DNA from: an uncultured Pelagibacteraceae bacterium
Lineage (GTDB): Bacteria > Pseudomonadota > Alphaproteobacteria > Pelagibacterales > Pelagibacteraceae
Length of the DNA stretch: 64,000 nt
Assembly: GCA_902571525.1 (NCBI GenBank)
Contig: CACGCL010000001.1
Coordinates: 1-64,000, forward strand
Reading direction: 5' to 3'
Position numbers and translations under genes: made by a program
Shown: one piece after another, positions 37,148 through 45,342 of the stretch
How positions within the stretch are numbered: position 1 is the stretch's first letter
Layout: the number at the start of each line of letters is the position of its first letter
The notes under the pieces: model-generated
Database searches by the model: none
What the model saw: the letters and a program-made list of their open reading frames with translations, nothing else
What the model was told of the DNA's origin: nothing

Positions 37148-37833
37148 AAAATATTTTATTAAAATTTGTTTTAATTTTTGTAGTTTTTTTTCAAATCGAA
37201 TTAGTTGCAGAAGAAAAAAATTACCACAAAGAATTAATAACTGATTGGTCTAGAATATTTCCTGACAAAAACAGGAATGCTGCAGGACCTAAATTTTTTA
37301 AATATATCATAGATAAAAAAATTACTTATAAAGATTTTATTGAGTTTAATAAATTATATTGCGCTGTTTCAGGATCATTAATTGATCCGGGAAGCGATTC
37401 AGAGTTTTTGTTTGTAAAAGAAAGTAAAACAAACAAAAAAATTTGCGGTAATTATTATAGGTGCTGTGTGCCTTGTTCTTGCGATATCATGAGGTATTCA
37501 GAGGTTCAAAAAATGAGTTATAAATTTATAGATGGCTTAAGAGAATTCTACGTTTTAACAATTAAAAATCCTTGTAACAAAAGTGATTTTCCAAACAGAG
37601 TAAATAAAGATTATTTTTGTGATGGCAAAAAAATCAACAACGATCAGGTATATAATTTAGATAATAGAATAGTTATAGGATTATTACATAATGGAAGAAA
37701 ATGTAAAAATGATGATATTGATTTGGTCAAAAATCATCAAATAACTGGAAGTTACTGCGAACTGAGAAATAATACTCCTCTAGAGGAATTAGATGCTGGT
37801 ATGGGTGACATTTTCATAAAACTTGCTAGGTAA
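37144..37833 (+). CDS. Exported Cys-rich protein of unknown function
   Basis: 229 residues. The N-terminal signal peptide has the core LLKFVLIFVVFFQIELVA, with cleavage likely near residue 21. The mature part has ten Cys, including the dense cluster ICGNYYRCCVPCSCDIM near 100-116, and others at LYC, NPC, YFC, RKC and SYC. In the periplasm these would form disulfides or bind metal. I cannot assign a family. It is coupled by ATGA overlap to the FG-GAP/ASPIC gene, so the two exported products probably work together. It converges on the photolyase gene with a 12-base gap. Confidence 0.78.
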   Translation: MKNILLKFVLIFVVFFQIELVAEEKNYHKELITDWSRIFPDKNRNAAGPKFFKYIIDKKITYKDFIEFNKLYCAVSGSLIDPGSDSEFLFVKESKTNKKICGNYYRCCVPCSCDIMRYSEVQKMSYKFIDGLREFYVLTIKNPCNKSDFPNRVNKDYFCDGKKINNDQVYNLDNRIVIGLLHNGRKCKNDDIDLVKNHQITGSYCELRNNTPLEELDAGMGDIFIKLAR

Positions 37834-37845
37834 AACTCAGCAAAA

Positions 37846-38988
37846 TTAAGAAAAGTTTGAAATAATTTTTGGAATGTAATTTTTAAAATTAAAAAACCCT
37901 TTATTACAATATTGCCAAGAATACTGATCAAGTTTTCTATATAAAAAATTTATTTTTAAATTATTCAAATTCAGATAATCTAAGTTTTCACCGATAGTCG
38001 GATACAATCCAATATTTTTTTCATCAATTTTTTTAATTTCACTTATATCAATTATTTCACAATCAATTGATAGCTCTTTTAACCTTTGTTCTTGATCGGT
38101 AAATAAAAGTTGCTTAAATTTTGCTACTTTTTCACTAAGTTTGATTGATCTATTTTCATTTTTGTTAGAGACTAAATATATCTTTTCAAATTTACTATTT
38201 CTAAAGTCAGTGAATTCAAAAGAGAGATTATTATCAAAAATTAATAAATTATTTGTTTTAATATCTTCAGGATTTTTAAAATCTTTTTTTATTATTGAAT
38301 AGTTTTTTTCTAAAATTTTTGGAGTAGCATTTTTATTTAATTTAATATTATGAAATCTGTTATTAGTAAATTTTTTGATATTCCACTCGCTTGCTAAATA
38401 ATGTTTTCCTTGTGTTTGAACTCCCGCAACCCATCTCCATCCAAGAGTATTAGATGCAGCGTCACCATCATAAAGATGTTGCATAAAAAATTCTGCACCT
38501 AGTTGCCAAGGTAAATCAAGTGTAAAAATCCAAATACTAGCAAACCACATTCTTGTATGATTATGAAGGTAGTTATTAACTTTTAACTCATTCACCCATT
38601 CGTTAAAGCAATCTATATTAGTTTTACCCTCAACCGCATTTTGATAATTTCTATCTTTTTTAAAATTTTCTTTAATATTTGTTAGTTCAATTAAATAGTC
38701 GCTCCAAACATTTGGTCTTAATTCTAACCATCCTTTCCAGTAAGTTCTCCAGAGCACTTCCTGTATGAATTTTTCATTTTTTGAAAAAGAAAACTTATCT
38801 AGCGATTTTTTTATAATTTCAATTTCATTAAGAACACCATGAGTGATATAAGGAGATAAGCATGAAACATTATCCCTTTTATCAGGACCAAAATCAAAGT
38901 TTCTTAGCCTTGAATAATCTGATAAACTTTTTTCTATAAAATTATTTAATTTATTTATAGCTTTTGATCTCTCAGGTTCAAAATTCAT
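37846..38988 (-). CDS. Photolyase-family flavoprotein with the FAD domain first
   Basis: 380 residues. The N-terminal ~220 residues are the alpha-helical FAD domain of the photolyase/cryptochrome family: SCLSPYITHGVL (42-53), EVLWRTYWKGWLELRP (77-92), NYLHNHTRMWFASIWI (139-154) and DGDAASNTLGWRWVAG (174-189). The usual N-terminal antenna domain is absent. Instead ~135 residues follow (246-380) that look like alternating strands and helices (LLIFDNN, KIYLVSN, CEIIDIS), possibly a permuted antenna domain. DNA repair is plausible but not shown. It lies just upstream of argG on neither operon axis: eight bases after argG's stop side lies its start, in the opposite order of transcription (it follows no gene on its own strand but argG upstream ends far away). 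Confidence 0.87.
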   Translation of the reverse strand: MNFEPERSKAINKLNNFIEKSLSDYSRLRNFDFGPDKRDNVSCLSPYITHGVLNEIEIIKKSLDKFSFSKNEKFIQEVLWRTYWKGWLELRPNVWSDYLIELTNIKENFKKDRNYQNAVEGKTNIDCFNEWVNELKVNNYLHNHTRMWFASIWIFTLDLPWQLGAEFFMQHLYDGDAASNTLGWRWVAGVQTQGKHYLASEWNIKKFTNNRFHNIKLNKNATPKILEKNYSIIKKDFKNPEDIKTNNLLIFDNNLSFEFTDFRNSKFEKIYLVSNKNENRSIKLSEKVAKFKQLLFTDQEQRLKELSIDCEIIDISEIKKIDEKNIGLYPTIGENLDYLNLNNLKINFLYRKLDQYSWQYCNKGFFNFKNYIPKIISNFS

Positions 38989-38995
38989 ATGATTT

Positions 38996-40171
38996 TTATC
39001 TTAATTTTTTTTTATGGAAATTAATAAATTTTTCAACATTAGATTTATTAAAAGTTTTATTATCTTCAAAAGAAACTTTTTTTATGGAGTATGCATTACT
39101 TTTTGTTATTCTTGACTGAATTGTAATATTTCCTTTGTAAAGTTTAAGCTTAATAATCCCGTTTACCTTGTTTCTTTTAAGATCCACAATCTTTTGCAAT
39201 TTTAATCTTTCTTTTGAAAACCAATAACCATTGTAAATTAATTCAGCATATCTTGACATAATCGAATCTTTTTTATGCATTGTATTTTTGTCTAATGTCA
39301 CCGACTCTATTGCTCGATGAGCAATTAAAAGCAATGTTCCCCCAGGAGTTTCGTAAACACCCCTAGACTTTATTCCTATAAATCTATTTTCAACTAGATC
39401 AACTCTGCCAATTCCATTTTTACCAACTAATTGATTTAATTTTTCTAAAAGTTTTTCTGGTGTTAATTTCTTTCCATTAACACTAATTGGGTCACTATTT
39501 TTAAATTTAATTGATACAAATGCAGGTTTATTAGGAGCTTTTTCAGGTGAGATCGTTCTTTGAAAAATAAATTCTGGAGCTGAATTTTTTGGATTTTCTA
39601 AAACTTTACCTTCGGTTGAAGTATGAAATAAGTTGTCATCTACCGAAAAAGGTGGTGCACCCTTCTTATCTTTTGGAATTGAAATGTTATGCTTTTTTGC
39701 GTATTTGATTAGATCAGTTCTTGATTTCAATTTCCAAATTCTCCATGGAGCTATTACTTTTATTTTTGGTCCAAAATAGTGATATCCCAGTTCAAATCTC
39801 ACTTGATCATTTCCCTTCCCCGTTGACCCATGCGAAACTGCAAATGCTTTAAATTTTTTTGCAACTTGAATTTGGTCTTTTGCAATTAAAGGTCTCGCAA
39901 TAGATGTACCTAGTAAATAGACTCCTTCATAAATAGCGTGACCTCTTATCATTGGGAAAACGTAATCTTTTACAAATGTATTTTTAAGATTTTTTATAAT
40001 TATTTTTTTTACTCCTAGTTTTTTTGCGTTTTTTATAATTTCTTTTTTATTCATTTCCTGACCGATGTCGGCCGTATATGCGATTACTTCAGCTTTATAA
40101 TTTTCCTGAAGCCATTTAAGAATTATAGATGTATCTAGACCGCCTGAGTAAGCTAAAACTATTTTTTTCAT
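38996..40171 (-). CDS. argG: Argininosuccinate synthase
   Basis: 391 residues, nearly full length (usually ~400). ATP-pyrophosphatase loop VLAYSGGLDTSIILKWL (5-21), GKGNDQVRFELGY (about 118-130) and the substrate-binding SVDDNLFHTSTEGKVLE are present. It condenses citrulline and aspartate, the penultimate step of arginine synthesis. Its stop is seven bases before the photolyase start on the same strand, so the two could be co-transcribed. It lies 21 bases after the IalB-like gene. Confidence 0.97.
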   Translation of the reverse strand: MKKIVLAYSGGLDTSIILKWLQENYKAEVIAYTADIGQEMNKKEIIKNAKKLGVKKIIIKNLKNTFVKDYVFPMIRGHAIYEGVYLLGTSIARPLIAKDQIQVAKKFKAFAVSHGSTGKGNDQVRFELGYHYFGPKIKVIAPWRIWKLKSRTDLIKYAKKHNISIPKDKKGAPPFSVDDNLFHTSTEGKVLENPKNSAPEFIFQRTISPEKAPNKPAFVSIKFKNSDPISVNGKKLTPEKLLEKLNQLVGKNGIGRVDLVENRFIGIKSRGVYETPGGTLLLIAHRAIESVTLDKNTMHKKDSIMSRYAELIYNGYWFSKERLKLQKIVDLKRNKVNGIIKLKLYKGNITIQSRITKSNAYSIKKVSFEDNKTFNKSNVEKFINFHKKKLR

Positions 40172-40192
40172 CAGATTTTTATTTTATTTTCA

Positions 40193-40699
40193 TTAGCTGC
40201 AATTTTTTTTTGCGCTATTATATGCCTTTGTAAAACCCATTAGTGAATAATGGTCAATAGTTTGAGAACCAGATTCATTGTAACCTGTTATCATAATTCT
40301 TGAGCCTTTTTTCATTACACCAATCATTTTTTTTTCGATTTTATTATTTGTGATCCAAGCAAAATTATCCTTAGAAATATCAAATTTAATTTTATTTTTA
40401 CCTGATCTTGCTAATATTGTATTTTGTACATTGTATTCGTATCCTGAAGTAATACTTACTTCGTCAGTAATTTTTTCATTTGGCCTAAAGCTTATAAACA
40501 ATCTGGCCTCTCGAGTATTATTTTTTGGAGACTGCAATACCGGTTTAGATTGAGCAAAGCATAACTTAGCAGTTTCACTACTTACCACAATTGTCTCCCA
40601 GTCTTTAAATTTAGCAATTTTTTTTATTTCCTGCGCATTTAATGGTGTTAAACTTATAGCGAGAAATAACAAAATTATTGTTTGTTTAATTATGGGCAT
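40193..40699 (-). CDS. IalB family exported protein
   Basis: 168 residues with a signal peptide (cleavage near LNAQ-E, about 22). The mature domain has the invasion-associated locus B pattern: FKDWETIVVSSETAKLCFAQSKPV (KDWxVxC...CxA), RLFISFRPNEKITDEVSI and ARSGKNKIKF. Despite the name, this family is general in alphaproteobacteria and periplasmic. The start overlaps the aldo/keto reductase stop by ten bases. Confidence 0.82.
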   Translation of the reverse strand: MPIIKQTIILLFLAISLTPLNAQEIKKIAKFKDWETIVVSSETAKLCFAQSKPVLQSPKNNTREARLFISFRPNEKITDEVSITSGYEYNVQNTILARSGKNKIKFDISKDNFAWITNNKIEKKMIGVMKKGSRIMITGYNESGSQTIDHYSLMGFTKAYNSAKKNCS

Positions 40700-41727
40700 G
40701 GATTTGGATATAGTTTTTGTATTTCATTAATTTCATCAATTATCTTATTATCAAGATTTATATTTACACTTTCTATATCAGTTTTCAACTGATCCATAGT
40801 TGTTGCACCAATTATTACACTGGTTACGAAAGGTTGGAGTTCGCAGAATTTTAAACTCATTTGAGTTAAGTCTAGATTATATTTTTTTGCAATATTAAAG
40901 TATTTCTCAATTGCTTGTTGACCATTATCCGATTTGTACCTCGAAAACTGGTCACCAAATAATTGCATTCTAGAATTTTTTGGTAATTCTCCATTTCTAT
41001 ATTTTCCTGTCAAATAACCAAATGCAAGAGGTGAATAAGCTAGAAGACCACTTTTCTCTCTAACAGAAATTTCTGCCAATCCTACCTCGTAGGATCTATT
41101 TAAAAGACTATAAGGGTTTTGAACAGACATCATTCGAGGAAGTTCTTTTAATTTAGAAATTTCTAAAAATTTAGATAATCCCCAAGCTGTTTCATTAGAT
41201 AGGCCAATGTATCTAATTTTACCACTTTTAATTATTTTATCCAAAGCATTAAGAACATCCTCAAATTTATTCCAATCATTACCGTCTTTGTGTTCGTAAC
41301 CTAATCTACCAAAAAAATTAGTTTTTCTTTCTGGCCAATGTAATTGATATAAATCTATATAATCAGTCTTTAATCTTTTAAGACTATCGTTTACAGCTTC
41401 GTTTAAATTTTTTTCGTCATATTGGTTTCCCCCACCTCTAATCCAACTTGGTCCTGGACCAGATATTTTAGTTGCGAGTATTACTTTGCTTCTCATTTTT
41501 GATTTTGTAAACCAATTACCGATGATTTCCTCGGTCTTACCGTAAGTATTTTTTTTAGGTGGAATTGCATAAATTTCAGCAGTATCCCAAAAATTTACAT
41601 CATTTTCGAATGCATAATCCATTTGATCAAACGCTTCTTTTTCTGAATTTTGTTCACCCCATGTCATAGTACCGAGACAAATTGTACTAACATCTAAGTC
41701 TGTATTGCCCAATTTTTTAAAATTCAT
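40690..41727 (-). CDS. Aldo/keto reductase (Tas-like)
   Basis: 345 residues, TIM barrel. The catalytic tetrad is visible: FWDTAEIYAIPP (Asp and Tyr, about 47-58), VILATKISG (Lys) and LYQLHWPER (His). The N-terminal LGNTDLDVSTICLGTMTWGEQNSEKEA resembles the Tas/YghZ group of NADP-dependent reductases. It probably reduces small aldehydes; the substrate is unknown. It is first of a minus-strand run toward IalB and argG and divergent from the Bax-inhibitor gene. Confidence 0.93.
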   Translation of the reverse strand: MNFKKLGNTDLDVSTICLGTMTWGEQNSEKEAFDQMDYAFENDVNFWDTAEIYAIPPKKNTYGKTEEIIGNWFTKSKMRSKVILATKISGPGPSWIRGGGNQYDEKNLNEAVNDSLKRLKTDYIDLYQLHWPERKTNFFGRLGYEHKDGNDWNKFEDVLNALDKIIKSGKIRYIGLSNETAWGLSKFLEISKLKELPRMMSVQNPYSLLNRSYEVGLAEISVREKSGLLAYSPLAFGYLTGKYRNGELPKNSRMQLFGDQFSRYKSDNGQQAIEKYFNIAKKYNLDLTQMSLKFCELQPFVTSVIIGATTMDQLKTDIESVNINLDNKIIDEINEIQKLYPNPCP

Positions 41728-41751
41728 AAATTTTTACGATCTCTGTCAGTT

Positions 41752-41780
41752 TTGACCATTGAATATAATCTCAAAATAAT
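41752..41780 (+). promoter_or_regulatory. Candidate promoter of the Bax-inhibitor-1 gene
   Basis: TTGACC (41752-41757) followed after 17 bases by AATAAT (41775-41780), twelve bases before the ATG at 41793. It is the best -35-like match in the 65-base divergent gap. The short leader fits other genes here. AT richness makes the -10 assignment uncertain. Confidence 0.4.
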
Positions 41781-41792
41781 TATATTATATCT

Positions 41793-42548
41793 ATGAATTT
41801 TAACAGACAAAACATATTTGAAGCAACAAGTGTTAAAAAAAATGTAGTTTGGGACGCAGGCTTAAGGTCATATATGCTTAAGGTCTATAATTACATGGCT
41901 ACAGGAGTTCTTCTAACAGGTATAATTTCACTTTTATCATTTAAAATGTCAGTTGTTACTGACAGTGCCGGGGCAATTTCAGGCTTTACAAGTTTTGGAA
42001 ACGCAATATTTTTTTCAGGTTTAAAGTGGTTAGTTATGTTAGCGCCACTCGGTATTGTTTTCTATATGAGTTTTGGAATTAATAAAATGAGCACAGCTAA
42101 AGCACAAACTGTATTTTGGATATTTGCTTCACTGATGGGTCTATCCTTATCTTGGGTCCTTTTAGTTTACACTGGAGTGAGTGTTGCAAGAGTTTTCTTT
42201 ATTACTTCAGCAACATTTGGAGCTATGAGTATTTATGGATATACAACTAAAAGAGATTTAACCAAATTAGGCTCTTTTTTAATGATGGGTCTTATAGGAA
42301 TAATCATTGCATCACTAGTAAATATATTTTTAAAATCTGCAATGATGTATTTCATTGTTTCCATTTTGGGTGTCCTGATATTCGTAGGTTTAACTGCATA
42401 TGATACTCAAAAAATAAAAAACATGTATTCAGCTAATGACACAGTAGAAATCTCAGGTAAAAAAGCAATAATGGGTGCATTAACTCTTTATCTTGATTTC
42501 ATCAACCTGTTTATAATGTTATTAAGGCTTTTCGGACAAAGAAGATAA
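41793..42548 (+). CDS. Bax inhibitor-1 / YccA family membrane protein
   Basis: 251 residues with seven hydrophobic helices. The start VVWDAGLRSYMLKVYNYMATGVLLTGIISLL and the closing GLTAYDTQKIKNMY plus ALTLYLDFINLFIMLLRLFGQRR are the usual bacterial BI-1 landmarks. The conserved Asp pair implicated in pH-gated ion leak lies in the last helices. In E. coli, YccA modulates FtsH. A monocistronic gene, with the DUF2794 gene ending two bases after it on the other strand. Confidence 0.95.
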   Translation: MNFNRQNIFEATSVKKNVVWDAGLRSYMLKVYNYMATGVLLTGIISLLSFKMSVVTDSAGAISGFTSFGNAIFFSGLKWLVMLAPLGIVFYMSFGINKMSTAKAQTVFWIFASLMGLSLSWVLLVYTGVSVARVFFITSATFGAMSIYGYTTKRDLTKLGSFLMMGLIGIIIASLVNIFLKSAMMYFIVSILGVLIFVGLTAYDTQKIKNMYSANDTVEISGKKAIMGALTLYLDFINLFIMLLRLFGQRR

Positions 42549-42549
42549 A

Positions 42550-42888
42550 TTATATTTTTTTCCAATCTATATTATTTAATAAAACTTCAAGATTATCAGA
42601 GTTTTTAATTATTCTATTTCTGTTATCTGTAATTAGATATCTTAAGTTTTTATTTGATGGTTTAAAGTTTTTACAAATGTTGTAAACAGCATTTTCTGCT
42701 GAGTTTTTAAATACACTAAAGCTTACTCTTTTAGATGAAATATGAAGACCATAATCTTTCCACGAGCCTCTAGAAACCATTTTAGCATACAAATTTAATA
42801 TAGTTTTAAGTTCTTTTTTTTCAAAAAAAAACTTATTTTCTTTAGTTTTAAAAGAGTTATCGACTACAAGTTTTATTTCTCTATTCAT
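42550..42888 (-). CDS. DUF2794 family protein
   Basis: 112 residues. The pattern FFEKKELKTILNLYAKMVSRGSWKDYGLHISSKRVSFSVFKNSAENAVYNICK followed by DNRNRIIKNSDNLEVLL matches the alphaproteobacterial DUF2794 family, whose function is unknown. No signal or membrane segment. It overlaps the IspZ-like gene upstream by eight bases and is presumably co-transcribed with it. Confidence 0.87.
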   Translation of the reverse strand: MNREIKLVVDNSFKTKENKFFFEKKELKTILNLYAKMVSRGSWKDYGLHISSKRVSFSVFKNSAENAVYNICKNFKPSNKNLRYLITDNRNRIIKNSDNLEVLLNNIDWKKI

Positions 42889-43432
42889 CTATTTTATATT
42901 TATTTATTAAAGGAATTTGGAAAGCCGTAAATATAATTGTAATTGGCATCATTCCCCAAACTTTAAAGTTTACCCAGAATTCCTCTGACTGAGTACGCCA
43001 AATAAACTCATTTAAAACAGCTAAAAAAACGAAGAAAAAAATCCATCGTGAATTAAGTTTATTCCATCCTTCATTATTTAAAGGCATAGTTTTACCTAAA
43101 ATTTTTTTTAAAATTGGTTCGCTTGTAAAATATTTTCCAAAAAAAAGTGTAATTGCGAATATTATATTTATAATAGTTGGCTTCATATAAATAAAGACAG
43201 GATTTTCGAAATAAATTGTAAGTCCACCAAAAAAAGTTATTAAAACTCCACCTAATAGCGGAACGAAAGGAATTTTCTTTTCAAGTATCCAAACTATTAT
43301 TATAGATATTATTGTCGCAATAACCAATGGCGGTATAGCTATCTGCAGATTTTTACCACTTTTGTAATAAAAGCTAAAAAATATTATTAAAGGTCCAAAA
43401 TCAGTGATGAATTTAATTAAAGACTTATTCAC
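42881..43432 (-). CDS. IspZ/YciB-like inner-membrane septation protein
   Basis: 183 residues, at least five membrane helices. The opening FITDFGPLIIFFSFYY and the blocks GGLTIYFENPVFIYMKPTIINIIFA and GWNKLNSRWIFFFVFLAVLNEFIWR are typical of the intracellular septation protein A family. In enterics YciB affects envelope synthesis and septation. In alphaproteobacteria it often follows ftsY; here it pairs with the DUF2794 gene instead. Confidence 0.92.
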   Translation of the reverse strand: MNKSLIKFITDFGPLIIFFSFYYKSGKNLQIAIPPLVIATIISIIIVWILEKKIPFVPLLGGVLITFFGGLTIYFENPVFIYMKPTIINIIFAITLFFGKYFTSEPILKKILGKTMPLNNEGWNKLNSRWIFFFVFLAVLNEFIWRTQSEEFWVNFKVWGMMPITIIFTAFQIPLINKYKIDE

Positions 43433-43509
43433 AGTTTAATTCTATCAGATATGCAAAAATTTAATATTTTTTTTATTGATTTTTTTACAAGAATACACAT
43501 ATTTAAATA

Positions 43510-43830
43510 GTGACTATTCAAAAAGCAAAATTTTCTATAGGTGATGTAGTAAAACATAAACATTTTGATTTTAGAGGTGTGATTTATGATGTTGATTTTG
43601 AGTTCAATAACTCAGAAGAATGGTACGAATCTATCCCAAAGAATGTAAGACCGAGAAAAGACCAACCTTTTTATCATCTGCTTGCTGAAAATGAGGATAT
43701 TACATATGAGGCGTATGTATCTGAACAAAATCTTATAAAGGACTATTCTGGAGATCCAATAAAACATCCTTTAATTAACGAGATATTTTCTGGAAAAAAA
43801 GGAACCAGCTACTTTAAGCCATCAAACTAA
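43510..43830 (+). CDS. hspQ: HspQ heat-shock protein (YccV-like)
   Basis: 106 residues, GTG start. The beta-rich fold is recognisable: KFSIGDVVKHKHFDFRGVIYDVDFEFNNSEEWYES, then QPFYHLLAENEDITYEAYVSEQNLI, close to HspQ/YccV-like hemimethylated-DNA-binding domains. In E. coli HspQ binds DNA-related complexes and acts as an adaptor for Lon. Alone between the divergent IspZ-like gene and the ccm operon. A long hairpin lies 63 bases after its stop. Confidence 0.93.
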   Translation: MTIQKAKFSIGDVVKHKHFDFRGVIYDVDFEFNNSEEWYESIPKNVRPRKDQPFYHLLAENEDITYEAYVSEQNLIKDYSGDPIKHPLINEIFSGKKGTSYFKPSN

Positions 43831-43893
43831 TCGTCATCTTTATAACACAATTTTCACAAAACTTAGACAAATCAATTTATTACATTTTATCTA

Positions 43894-43949
43894 CTGATCA
43901 AGGATGTTAACGTTTCCCTTTAATTATCTCCCTCAACATTCTTGATCAG
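43894..43949 (+). other. Long inverted repeat between hspQ and ccmC
   Basis: CTGATCAAGGATGTT (43894-43908) and AACATTCTTGATCAG (43935-43949) can form a 15-bp stem with one G-U pair and a 26-base pyrimidine-rich loop. On the plus strand it is followed by TTTATTTT, so it could end hspQ transcripts, though the loop is large for an intrinsic terminator. It lies 30 bases before ccmC, so a leader or operator role for the ccm operon is equally possible. No homology to a known RNA was recognised. Confidence 0.7.
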
Positions 43950-43978
43950 TTTATTTTCAAGATATATATATAAATAAA

Positions 43979-44686
43979 ATGTTAGCTTTATTAAACGAAA
44001 AAAGTAAAAAAATATTAATTTCTTCCAAGTTTAGAAATCTAATATCTATATTATTTATAATTTTTCTTTCACTTGGTTTATTTGAGGCATTAGTAATATC
44101 TCCTAAAGATTACCTTCAAAGTGACTCTGTTAGAATAATGTATGTACATGTTCCCTCAGCTTGGATTTCTCTAGGAATTTTTTCTATTATCGCTTTTTTG
44201 TCTCTTGGAGTTTTGGTATTTAAAAATAAAAATTTTGTTTTGATCTCAAAAAGTTTAGCCCCGTCAGGATTCATTTTTAATTTAATAGCCCTAGTTACTG
44301 GATCAATTTGGGGAAAACCAACCTGGGGAACATGGTGGGCGTGGGATCCAAGAATAACTTCGATGTTAGTATTGTTTTTGTTCTATTTTTTATATTTATT
44401 AACATGGAAAATTTTTGAAAAAAATAAAGCCATTACAATTTCTTCGTACATTTCAATTATAGGAGCAATTAATGTTCCAATTATCAAATTCTCAGTGGAC
44501 TGGTGGGCAACCCTACACCAACCATCTTCGATTAATGTTTTATCAGAAAGCACTATTCACTCATCAATGTTAATACCATTATTTTTAATGACTGCGGCAT
44601 TTGCACTATTTTCTATGTTGATTTTTTTGATGAAATATAATGTGGAGTTGATAAAAGTAAAAAATAAAGGCTTAAATAGAATATGA
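43979..44686 (+). CDS. ccmC: Cytochrome c maturation protein C (haem-handling)
   Basis: 235 residues, six membrane helices. The tryptophan-rich haem-binding motif WGKPTWGTWWAWDPRITS (about 121-138) is intact, as are flanking His residues in YVHVPSAW and DWWATLHQPSSI. CcmC presents haem to CcmE in the periplasm. It begins the ccmCDEFGH block; ccmA, ccmB and ccmI are not in this window. The ATGA junction with ccmD indicates coupling. Confidence 0.97.
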   Translation: MLALLNEKSKKILISSKFRNLISILFIIFLSLGLFEALVISPKDYLQSDSVRIMYVHVPSAWISLGIFSIIAFLSLGVLVFKNKNFVLISKSLAPSGFIFNLIALVTGSIWGKPTWGTWWAWDPRITSMLVLFLFYFLYLLTWKIFEKNKAITISSYISIIGAINVPIIKFSVDWWATLHQPSSINVLSESTIHSSMLIPLFLMTAAFALFSMLIFLMKYNVELIKVKNKGLNRI

Positions 44687-44913
44687 ACTTAGATTTATTA
44701 ATAATGAATGGATATGGAGTGTATGTTTGGTCTGCGTTCTCATTTACTTTATTCAACTTTTTCATTTTATACAAAGTAACAATTAGGCAATTTGATAAAG
44801 AACACGCTAAATTTTCTAAAAAATATAAATCTTTAAATTCACAACAGATCACTTTAGCTCATAAACAATCAACAAATAGAACATTTGTAAGAACAGTTGC
44901 TCACAAAATCTAA
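44683..44913 (+). CDS. ccmD: Cytochrome c maturation protein D
   Basis: 76 residues. One membrane helix near the N-terminus (NGYGVYVWSAFSFTLFNFFILYKV, about 6-29) with the conserved GYGxYVW motif, followed by a basic cytoplasmic tail. CcmD holds CcmC and CcmE together and helps release holo-CcmE. It is slightly longer than many CcmD proteins. Position and the ATGA overlap with ccmC support the call. Confidence 0.9.
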   Translation: MNLDLLIMNGYGVYVWSAFSFTLFNFFILYKVTIRQFDKEHAKFSKKYKSLNSQQITLAHKQSTNRTFVRTVAHKI

Positions 44914-44922
44914 TTTAGATTA

Positions 44923-45342
44923 ATGTATGGTAAAAAAGTTAGATTAAGAATTGTATTTATAATTTCTATCTTAACTATAATCATTTTAAGCGTTTATATT
45001 ATACTCAAGCTCTTAGAGGATGATGTTGTATATTTTAAATCACCTACTGAAATTAAACAATCTTCTGAGAATATAACAAAAAAAATTAGAGTAGGAGGAA
45101 TGGTAAAGAAAGACTCTATAACTTTAGATAATAAAAAAATTTTTTTTATTATCACTGACTTCAAAAATGAAATAAGTGTTATTTTTGCAGGAACTGTTCC
45201 AAATTTGTTTCAGGAAGAAAAAGGAGTAGTGGCAGAAGGTATTTTACAAGATAACAATTTATTTATTGCTGATAAAATTTTAGCAAAGCATGACGAAAAT
45301 TATATGCCTCCCGAAGTAAAAGAAAGTCTTGAGCAAAAATGA
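44923..45342 (+). CDS. ccmE: Cytochrome c maturation haem chaperone CcmE
   Basis: 139 residues. An N-terminal membrane anchor (about 5-27) is followed by an OB-fold: [12 protein letters not shown], then [32 protein letters not shown]. The His of KHDENY is the residue that binds haem covalently, and the nearby Tyr is also conserved. Periplasmic. Nine bases after ccmD and overlapping ccmF by four. Confidence 0.97.
   Translation: MYGKKVRLRIVFIISILTIIILSVYIILKLLEDDVVYFKSPTEIKQSSENITKKIRVGGMVKKDSITLDNKKIFFIITDFKNEISVIFAGTVPNLFQEEKGVVAEGILQDNNLFIADKILAKHDENYMPPEVKESLEQK

Noticed and set aside
43894-43949. Plain rho-independent terminator of hspQ
   Set aside because: Loop of 26 bases is unusually long and the T run is interrupted, so I left the role open rather than call it a terminator.
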